DNA of 64,000 bases. Source: DASZHJ01 sp035581425. Its GTDB lineage: Bacteria > Pseudomonadota > Alphaproteobacteria > ATCC43930 > CGMCC-115725. The stretch spans positions 15,311 through 79,310 of the forward strand of contig DATJVP010000114.1 of NCBI GenBank assembly GCA_035581425.1, written 5' to 3'. The position numbers and the translations under genes are program-made. Numbering within the stretch: position 1 is the stretch's first letter; every line of letters starts with the position of its first letter. Shown one piece after another: positions 58,303 to 64,000 of the stretch. A model generated the notes under the pieces. That model saw only the letters and a list, made by a program, of their open reading frames with translations. It was not told the origin of the DNA and did not search any database.

Positions 58303-59373
58303 ATGACTGCACACACTCCCCTCGCCGGCCCTTGCGCCTGGCTCGGCAAAGACATGGCGCGCTCCACACGCTGGCTGCGCGACCTTCGCCCCGCCGACAT
58401 CGCAGAGATCGACGCGGCACTCGCGGGTGTCGAGAGCCGCGGCCTCGCCTGGCATGCGATCGGGCGCGAGGATTTCCCGCTGCCGGGCATGAGTGGTCTC
58501 TTCTCGGAGATTGCGGAGGAGCTCGAGAACGGGTCCGGCATGCTGAAGCTCCGCGGCCTGCCCGTCGCGCGCTATTCCGAGGATCAGCTCCGCAAGCTCT
58601 ATGCCGGCATCGGCGCCAATCTCGGCACCCGCGTCTACCAGAACCGGCGGGGCGAACTCATGCGCTTCATCCGCGATGAGGGCGGCGATGTCGGCAAGCG
58701 CTACGGTCAGATCGAGCGCGTGCGCATGGCCAACGGCAAGCCTTTCCTTTCCTCCTATGCGCGCACCCTCACGAACGGCCCACTGCGCTTCCACACCGAC
58801 CGCACGGACGTGGTGGCGCTCCTGTGCGTGCGCCAAGCCGCTAAGGGCGGCGTCAGCACCATCGCCAGCTCGGTCTCCGTGATGAACGAGATGTTGAAGC
58901 GGCGGCCCGATCTCGCGGAGCTGCTCTTCGAGCCCTATTACCGCAGCCGCCACGGCGAGGAGGCCGAGACCGCGGCCGACGTCTACGCGCTCCCGGTCTT
59001 CGGCGTCCGTGATGGCCGCTTCACCAGCCACTTCTCGCTCACCTACATCGAGGCCGCGCAGACCGTGGACGGCGTACCCAAGCTCACGGAGAAGCAGAAG
59101 GAGGCGCTCGACATGCTCCTCGCGCTTGCGAAGGAGCTCTGCTTCGAAATGACGCTCGATCCCGGCGACATCCAGTTCCTCAACTCGCATGTGACCTATC
59201 ACGGTCGCACGCCGTTCGAGGACGACAGATCGAGCGGCCACGACCGTCTCCTCATGCGCCTCTGGCTCGCCATGCCCAACAGCCGCGCACTCCCGAAGGG
59301 GCAAGAGGTGCTCTGGCGCAACATCGAGGCGGGAGCGGTGAGGGGCGGAATTGCTCAGATGGCGGCGGTGTAA
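58303..59373 (+). CDS. TauD/TfdA-family Fe(II)/2-oxoglutarate dioxygenase
   Basis: 356 residues. Fe(II) ligands His164 and Asp166 (LRFHTDRTDVVALLC) and a distal His in FLNSHVTYHGRTPFEDD; GHDRLLMRLWLAMPNSR supplies the 2-oxoglutarate-binding arginine. Resembles the TfdA-type proteins of small organic-acid catabolism. Substrate unknown; neither sulfonate nor phenoxyacetate genes are nearby. Own promoter; the following 330 bp are non-coding. Confidence 0.88.
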   Translation: MTAHTPLAGPCAWLGKDMARSTRWLRDLRPADIAEIDAALAGVESRGLAWHAIGREDFPLPGMSGLFSEIAEELENGSGMLKLRGLPVARYSEDQLRKLYAGIGANLGTRVYQNRRGELMRFIRDEGGDVGKRYGQIERVRMANGKPFLSSYARTLTNGPLRFHTDRTDVVALLCVRQAAKGGVSTIASSVSVMNEMLKRRPDLAELLFEPYYRSRHGEEAETAADVYALPVFGVRDGRFTSHFSLTYIEAAQTVDGVPKLTEKQKEALDMLLALAKELCFEMTLDPGDIQFLNSHVTYHGRTPFEDDRSSGHDRLLMRLWLAMPNSRALPKGQEVLWRNIEAGAVRGGIAQMAAV

Positions 59374-59641
59374 GGGACGAGGAAGCAAAGAGGCCCAAGC
59401 GCGGAGGACGCAAAGCAGGCCCGGAGAGTGCGGTGGTCGAGCGCAAATCCACAGCGGCGATCCTCTGGGTCCATCGCGGGCAGGTCCTGAGCTATCTCCG
59501 TCTGGGCGGATTCAAACTAGGCTATCTCCTGAACTTCAATTTATTGGTGGGTCGGCTCTAGCAGAAGTCGCCTCATCCTTCTCTGCGGTCTCTGCGCCTT
59601 CTCCGCGTCCTCTGCGCTGAGAGGGTGCTTTTTCCCGACGT
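59374..59641. repeat. intergenic region with inverted copies of CTCTGCG/CTTTGCGTCC-type repeats
   Basis: Right part 59581-59618 is four imperfect tandem units: CTCTGCGGT, CTCTGCGCCTT, CTCCGCGTC, CTCTGCGCT. Left part has the reverse-complement style GCGGAGGACGCAAAG near 59401-59415; CGCGGAGGACGC (59400-59411) pairs with GCGTCCTCTGCG (59605-59616) at 11 of 12 positions. Repeats of this CTCTGCG kind are scattered in intergenic DNA of several bacterial groups. No gene is supported between the arms. Confidence 0.6.
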
Positions 59642-59674
59642 TTGACGCCCCTCGCTCTCGCGTATTAGCGTTGC
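59642..59674 (+). promoter_or_regulatory. promoter of CoA-transferase operon
   Basis: TTGACG at 59642-59647, N18, TAGCGT at 59666-59671, same spacing and nearly the same -10 flank as the TauD-like promoter 1.4 kb upstream, so both may share a factor or a recent duplication. Confidence 0.6.
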
Positions 59675-59701
59675 CCCGCAACGATCTGGAGCACGAGAAC
59701 C

Positions 59702-60868
59702 ATGACGTCCGAAGCCCCGCTCGCCGGGATCACTGTGGTGGAGCTCGGGCACAATGTCGCGGCGCCTTTCGCGGGTGAGGTGCTCGGCGATCTCGGGGCG
59801 ACGGTGATCAAGGTCGAGAAGCGCGACGGCGACGACGCGCGGAAATGGGCGCCGCCCTATTGGCACGGACACTCCGCGCTCTTCCAGAGCCTCAACCGCA
59901 ACAAGCTCTCGGTGGTGGTGGAGCTGCGCGATCCCGCGGACCGCGCGCGGCTCGAGCGCATGATCCTCGATCGCGCGGATGTCGTGATCCAGAATCTTCG
60001 GCCGGGGACGGCGGCGGGGCTCGGGCTCGACGCGGCGACGCTTCGCGCGAAGAAGCCGAGCCTCGTCTACTGCACCATCGGCGCTTTCGGCGCGGTGGGG
60101 CCGATGAAGGACAAGCCCGGCTACGATCCGCTCCTCCAGGCCTTTGGCGGCTTCATGAGCGTCACCGGCGAGTCCGGGAGGCCGCCGGTGCGCGCGGGGA
60201 GCTCGATCATCGACATCGGCTCGGGGATGTGGTCGGTGATCGGCGTCTTGAGCGCGCTGCTGCGGCGGGCCGAGTCCGGCGAGGGCGCCACCATCGACGG
60301 CTCACTCTACGAGACCGCGCTCTCCTGGATGTGCTACCACGTCGCGAATTACCTCGCTTCGGGCGAGGTACCGAAGCCCTTCGGCTCGGGCGCTGCGATG
60401 ATCGTGCCCTATCAGGGCTTCGTCACCAGCGACGGCTTCATCATGATCGGCGCGGGGAGCGACAAGCTTTTTCAGCTCTTGGCGCAGGCTCTGGGACAGC
60501 CGCAATGGGCGCAGGATCCGCGCTTCCTCCACAACCCCGATCGCGTCAAGAACCGCGGCCTGCTCGTCGGCATGATCCAGGAGATCGTGCAGATCGAAAC
60601 CACCGCAACGTGGGAGGCGGCGCTCGACGCGGCGGGCGTGCCCTGCGCGCCACTGCAGCAGATCGACGCCGTCGCCAAGCATCCGCAGACGGAGGCGCTC
60701 GGCATGCTGCAGCCCAGCCCCGACGGCTCGATCACGCTGATGGGCCCGCCGATTTCCTTCGATGGCAAGCGCCCGGCCTTTCGTCGCATGCCCCCAACAC
60801 TGGGCCAGCATACCGAGGAGGTCCTCGGCCCCTACGGCGCCGCCGGCAAGAAGGGCGCACGCTCATGA
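59702..60868 (+). CDS. family III CoA-transferase (CaiB/BaiF)
   Basis: 388 residues, canonical order. LAGITVVELGHNVAAPFAGE at the N-terminus, VIKVEKRDGDDARKW, NKLSVVVELRDP, IQNLRPGTAAGLGLDA, GSSIIDIGSGMWSVIGVL with the catalytic Asp. Transfers CoA between carboxylic acids such as succinate or an itaconate-like acid. First gene of a unit with an enoyl-CoA hydratase (4-bp overlap), which suggests it activates the substrate of that pathway. Confidence 0.93.
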   Translation: MTSEAPLAGITVVELGHNVAAPFAGEVLGDLGATVIKVEKRDGDDARKWAPPYWHGHSALFQSLNRNKLSVVVELRDPADRARLERMILDRADVVIQNLRPGTAAGLGLDAATLRAKKPSLVYCTIGAFGAVGPMKDKPGYDPLLQAFGGFMSVTGESGRPPVRAGSSIIDIGSGMWSVIGVLSALLRRAESGEGATIDGSLYETALSWMCYHVANYLASGEVPKPFGSGAAMIVPYQGFVTSDGFIMIGAGSDKLFQLLAQALGQPQWAQDPRFLHNPDRVKNRGLLVGMIQEIVQIETTATWEAALDAAGVPCAPLQQIDAVAKHPQTEALGMLQPSPDGSITLMGPPISFDGKRPAFRRMPPTLGQHTEEVLGPYGAAGKKGARS

Positions 60869-61659
60869 TCCCCGACTACACCACGATCAAGACCGAGCAG
60901 CCGGCGCCGCACATCCTGCTGGTGACGCTCAACCGGCCGGAGGTCGCGAATTCCTTCAACACGCAGATGGGCCGCGATCTCCTCGATCTCTGGACACGCC
61001 TCATCGCCGAACCCGGCGATGTCCGCTGCGCGGTGCTGACGGGCGCGGGGGGCCGCGTCTTCTGCGCTGGCGGCGATCTGAAGGAGCGCAACGGCATGAC
61101 CGATGCGCAATGGTTGGCGCAGCACGAGATCTTCGAGCGGCAATATTGGGCACTCCTCGACTGTCCCATGCCCGTCGTCGCCGCGGTGAACGGTCCCGCT
61201 TTCGCGGGCGGCTTGGAGTTGATGCTTGCCTGCGATTTCGCCTACGCCGTCACGACCGCGCGCTTTGCGCTGACGGAAGTGACGCTCGGCATCATGCCCG
61301 GTGCCGGCGGCACGCAGATGCTGCCGCGCGTGGTGGGCGAGCGCCGGGCCAAGGAGATCATCCTCACGGGAAAACCCTTCTCCGCCGAGGACGCACTCGC
61401 CTGGGGCATCGTCAACAAGCTCTGCGAGCCGGAGGCGCTACTGCCGGAGGCGCTCGCGATCGCCGAGCGCATCGCTGCGAACGCGCCCCTCTCCGTGCGG
61501 CAGGCGAAGAAGTCCATGCATTACGGCCTTCAAATGGATCTCCGCACCGCCTTCCGCTTCGAGATCGAGGCCTATAACCGTCTCGTCCCCACCGAGGATC
61601 GTCAGGAAGGCATCCGCGCCTTCAACGAGAAGCGGAAACCGGTGTTTCGAGGGAAGTAG
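60865..61659 (+). CDS. enoyl-CoA hydratase/isomerase
   Basis: 264 residues of the crotonase fold. Oxyanion hole GRVFCAGGDLKE and GPAFAGGLELMLACD; both catalytic glutamates of true hydratases are present (in GGLELML and FALTEVTLGIMPGAGG). So hydration of an enoyl-CoA is likely rather than only isomerisation. Start ATG in ATGA overlap with the CoA-transferase stop. Confidence 0.93.
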   Translation: MIPDYTTIKTEQPAPHILLVTLNRPEVANSFNTQMGRDLLDLWTRLIAEPGDVRCAVLTGAGGRVFCAGGDLKERNGMTDAQWLAQHEIFERQYWALLDCPMPVVAAVNGPAFAGGLELMLACDFAYAVTTARFALTEVTLGIMPGAGGTQMLPRVVGERRAKEIILTGKPFSAEDALAWGIVNKLCEPEALLPEALAIAERIAANAPLSVRQAKKSMHYGLQMDLRTAFRFEIEAYNRLVPTEDRQEGIRAFNEKRKPVFRGK

Positions 61660-61670
61660 GAGGCATCGGC

Positions 61671-62345
61671 ATGATTCGCTTCCGGGATCGCATGGCGCGC
61701 GGGCGTACCCGCACGGGATGGCTCGATAGTCGCCATACCTTTTCCTTCGGCAGCTTCCACGATCCCGCGGAGATGGGCTTTCGGAGCCTCCGCGTCATCA
61801 ACGAAGACCGCGTCATTCCCGGTGCGGGATTTCCGACGCACGGGCATCGCGACATGGAAATCGTGACCTACGTGCTCGAGGGAAAACTCCAGCACAAGGA
61901 CAGCCTCGGCACCGGCTCCGTCATCGCGCCCGGCGAGATCCAGCGCATGAGCGCCGGCACCGGCATCATGCACAGCGAGTTCAACGCTTCGTCCACGGAG
62001 CCCGTGCATTTCCTCCAGATCTGGATTCTCCCCGCGCGCACGGGCACACCTCCCGGCTATGAGCAGAGGACCTTCGGCCCCGAAGTAGAGCAGGGCCAAC
62101 TCGTCCGCGCCCCCATTGCACTGCAACAGGATGCCGCCATCTACGTGGCGAGGCTCGATGACGGCGCGACCGTCGCGCACGCGCTCGCCCCCGGCCGCGG
62201 CGCCTGGCTCCAGATCGCCCGCGGCGTCGTCGCGCTCAACGGCACCGAGATGAAGGAAGGCGACGGCGCCGCGATCGAAGCCGAGCCCACGCTCGAGATC
62301 GAGGCGACCGCGGCGGCAGAGGTGCTGGTCTTCGACTTGGGGTGA
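61671..62345 (+). CDS. pirin-family bicupin protein (YhhW-like)
   Basis: 224 residues. Metal site in the N-terminal cupin: THGHRDMEIVTYVLEG and GTGIMHSEFN (three His and one Glu). N-terminal region DSRHTFSFGSFHDPAEMGFR is typical of pirins. Related proteins show quercetin 2,3-dioxygenase activity in vitro, but biological role is usually unknown. GTAGGAGGC upstream is a good ribosome site, 11 bp after the hydratase stop. Confidence 0.93.
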   Translation: MIRFRDRMARGRTRTGWLDSRHTFSFGSFHDPAEMGFRSLRVINEDRVIPGAGFPTHGHRDMEIVTYVLEGKLQHKDSLGTGSVIAPGEIQRMSAGTGIMHSEFNASSTEPVHFLQIWILPARTGTPPGYEQRTFGPEVEQGQLVRAPIALQQDAAIYVARLDDGATVAHALAPGRGAWLQIARGVVALNGTEMKEGDGAAIEAEPTLEIEATAAAEVLVFDLG

Positions 62346-62424
62346 CGCCTCGCGCCGCTCTTGAAGGTTGCACCTCACGCCGCTTGGAACCAAGATGCCC
62401 CGGCACCGCATCGGAGAATCTCGA

Positions 62425-63381
62425 ATGAGCGACACTCTAGACGTCCATGTCTGCGAAGTCGGCATGCGCGACGGGTTGCAGAACGTCAACGTCTTCATGC
62501 CGACGGCGGAGAAGATCGCTTGGCTCGAGGCGGAGGCGGCGGCGGGCATGCCGGAGATCGAGGTCTGCTCCTTCGTGCCGCCGAAGCTCATCCCGCAATT
62601 CACGGATGCCTCGGAGGTCTGCGCGCGGGCGCTCGCGATCCCCGGCCTTGCGGTCTCGGCGCTTATCCCCAACCTCAAGGGCGCGGAGCGGGGGATCGAG
62701 GCGGGGGTGCACAAGCTCAACTATGTCATCTCCGTCAGCGAATCCCACAACCAGCGGAACGTCCGCCGCTCGCGCGAGGAGTCGGTCGCGGACTTCGTGC
62801 GTATCGTCGAACGGGTGAAGCAGGTCGAGACGGCGAAGCGGCCGAAGCTCGCGGTTGGGCTCTCGACCGCGCTCGGCTGCACCATCGAGGGCAAGGTGGC
62901 GGAGTCAGAGGTGGTGCGCCTTGCCGTGCGCATGGCTGAGGCCGGCGCTGACGAGCTCGCGGTACCGGACACGGTCGGCTATGCGGGGCCTGCGGAAGTC
63001 CGTCACGTCTTCAAGGCAGTGATGGCGGCTGTGAATCCGCTCCCGGTGACCGCGCATTTCCACGACACCCGCGGCCAAGGGATCGCCAATGCGCTCGCGG
63101 CGCTCGATGTCGGCGTTCGGCACTTCGACGCCTGCCTCGCGGGTCTCGGCGGTTGCCCCTACGCACCCGGCGCGAGCGGCAATATCGTGATGGAGGATCT
63201 CGTCTTCATGCTGGAATCGATGGGGCTCCGCACCGGCGTCGATCTCGGGCGGCTTATCGCCGTGCGGCAGATCCTCGAGCGCGCGCTTCCGGGTGTGCCG
63301 TTGCACGGCGGCGTCGGCAAGGCGGGCCTTCCCAAAGGCTTCCGCCCGGCGACGGAACCGCGCGCGCACGCGGCGGAATGA
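62425..63381 (+). CDS. hydroxymethylglutaryl-CoA lyase family protein
   Basis: 318 residues, HMGL-like DRE-TIM metallolyase. VCEVGMRDGLQNV (metal-binding start), SVSESHNQRNVRRSREES, HFHDTRGQGIANALAALDVG (metal His pair) and the catalytic cysteine block GLGGCPYAPGASGN. Cleaves a 3-hydroxy-3-methyl-acyl-CoA type substrate to acetyl-CoA or related product. In this context it would complete degradation of the acid activated by the CoA-transferase and hydrated by the hydratase, as in leucine/isovalerate, itaconate or terpenoid acid pathways. Start chosen at MSDTLD; upstream frame is not conserved. Confidence 0.92.
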   Translation: MSDTLDVHVCEVGMRDGLQNVNVFMPTAEKIAWLEAEAAAGMPEIEVCSFVPPKLIPQFTDASEVCARALAIPGLAVSALIPNLKGAERGIEAGVHKLNYVISVSESHNQRNVRRSREESVADFVRIVERVKQVETAKRPKLAVGLSTALGCTIEGKVAESEVVRLAVRMAEAGADELAVPDTVGYAGPAEVRHVFKAVMAAVNPLPVTAHFHDTRGQGIANALAALDVGVRHFDACLAGLGGCPYAPGASGNIVMEDLVFMLESMGLRTGVDLGRLIAVRQILERALPGVPLHGGVGKAGLPKGFRPATEPRAHAAE

Positions 63382-63382
63382 G

Positions 63383-64000
63383 ATGATTGCGACCGCTGGC
63401 GCCGGCGAGCTCGTCCAGCTCGCGATCGGCGAGGACTATCCGGAAATTCGCGAGGCCGTTCGCAAGATCTGCGAAGGGTTCCCCGGCGCCTATTGGCGCG
63501 ACCTCGAGGCGCGCGAGGCCTATCCGACTGAATTCGTGCAGGCCCTCACCAAGGCGGGCTTTCTCGGTGCGCTCATTCCCGAGGAATATGGCGGCTCCGG
63601 CCTGCCGCTCCGCGCGGCCTCGGTGGTGCTCGAGGAGATCCACGCCGCCGGCTGCAATGCCGGCGCCTGCCACGCGCAGATGTACATCATGGGGACGCTG
63701 CTGCGGCACGGCAGCCCCGAGCAGAAGCGGAAATATCTGCCGGAGATCGCCGCGGGGCGCTTGCGCCTCCAGGCCTTCGGCGTGACCGAGCCCACAACGG
63801 GCTCCGACACGACGAAGCTCAAGACGCGCGCGGAAAAGCGCGGCAATGCGAAATATGTCGTGCGCGGCCAGAAGGTCTGGACCTCGCGCGCACTGCAATC
63901 CGATCTGATGCTCCTCCTTGCGCGCACCACGCCCGTGGAGCAGGTGAAGCGCAAGAGCGATGGGCTCTCGGTCTTTCTCGTGGACATCAAGGCCTCGCTC
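63383..64000 (+). CDS. acyl-CoA dehydrogenase, N-terminal part (3' truncated by window end)
   Basis: 206 codons seen. N-terminal helical domain (EAVRKICEGFPGAYWRDLEA; LTKAGFLGALIPEEYGGSGL) and the FAD-facing block LQAFGVTEPTTGSDTTKLKT, then KYVVRGQKVWTSRALQSDLM. The frame is open to the window edge with no stop. It starts 1 bp after the HMGL stop, so it belongs to the same operon; it would make the enoyl-CoA that the hydratase uses. Confidence 0.92.
   Translation, partial: MIATAGAGELVQLAIGEDYPEIREAVRKICEGFPGAYWRDLEAREAYPTEFVQALTKAGFLGALIPEEYGGSGLPLRAASVVLEEIHAAGCNAGACHAQMYIMGTLLRHGSPEQKRKYLPEIAAGRLRLQAFGVTEPTTGSDTTKLKTRAEKRGNAKYVVRGQKVWTSRALQSDLMLLLARTTPVEQVKRKSDGLSVFLVDIKASL

Noticed and set aside
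1..64000. tRNA, rRNA, CRISPR arrays, prophage or intact transposons
   Set aside because: No cloverleaf with a GGTTCGAATCC-type arm, no spaced direct repeats, no integrase or transposase motifs were found by reading; a covariance-model scan could still find a divergent RNA.

Overview
High-GC (roughly two-thirds G+C by eye), gene-dense bacterial chromosome fragment, about 60 protein genes on both strands with many 4-bp ATGA/GTGA start-stop overlaps. The gene content (isoquinoline-oxidoreductase-type molybdenum hydroxylase, Liv-type ABC operon, CaiB/PrpD/enoyl-CoA hydratase genes, molbindin, KdpFABC-DE) and promoters of TTGAC..N18..TAG type suggest a free-living, metabolically versatile alphaproteobacterium (Hyphomicrobiales- or Rhodospirillales-like). 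The taxon is an inference. No rRNA, tRNA, CRISPR array, phage or intact insertion sequence was seen. Both window ends cut genes (acid-CoA ligase at the left, acyl-CoA dehydrogenase at the right).

Layout. 1-2.8 kb: CoA ligase, ThDP-dependent lyase/decarboxylase and a secreted cytochrome c. 2.9-11.0 kb (minus): complete high-affinity K+ uptake locus in transcription order: 27-aa microprotein, kdpF, kdpA, kdpB, kdpC, kdpD, kdpE. 11.0-16.0 kb (plus): an island of very small membrane proteins, a stand-alone secF, a ZIP-type transporter with a cyclic-nucleotide-binding domain inserted in it, and two paralogous genes of unknown function flanking the last two. The intergenic regions of this island, and the one facing kdp, carry repeated TTTATGCC elements, twice as direct repeats 11 bp apart. 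This resembles the KdpE operator, so the island may be part of the K+/osmotic-stress regulon.

16-21.4 kb (minus): five-gene catabolic operon (flavin monooxygenase-like, VOC dioxygenase-like, MFS, SDR, permuted CoA-transferase). 21.4-22.0 kb: unexplained lower-GC gap ending in a strong hairpin. 22-26.6 kb (plus): DoxX, carboxymuconolactone decarboxylase-like, PrpD-like, 2OG-Fe(II) oxygenase and PaaK-like genes. 26.6-29.9 kb (minus): GST/maleylacetoacetate isomerase and a two-subunit molybdenum hydroxylase. 29.9-30.6 kb: a promoter, tiny ORF and strong terminator (sRNA or leader candidate). 30.6-33.7 kb: molybdate cluster with a ModE-type box between molbindin and two periplasmic binding proteins, plus a ModE DNA-binding domain without Mop domains.

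33.8-40.9 kb: GT39-type glycosyltransferase, aldo/keto reductase, nitroreductase, MFS pump and a subtilisin autotransporter. 41-45.6 kb (plus): livKGFHM-type ABC operon with a palindrome over its promoter. 45.6-51.0 kb (minus): enolase-superfamily enzyme, two TIM-barrel isomerase-like proteins, a DUF993 protein and a Gfo/Idh/MocA dehydrogenase, a plausible undescribed catabolic pathway. 51.1-54.8 kb (minus): amino-acid binding protein, DctA-type symporter and a fumarase-superfamily lyase. 54.9-56.8 kb: marR-MATE efflux pair. 56.8-64 kb: second PrpD-like gene, TauD-like dioxygenase, then an acyl-CoA module (CoA-transferase, enoyl-CoA hydratase, pirin, HMG-CoA-lyase-like, acyl-CoA dehydrogenase).
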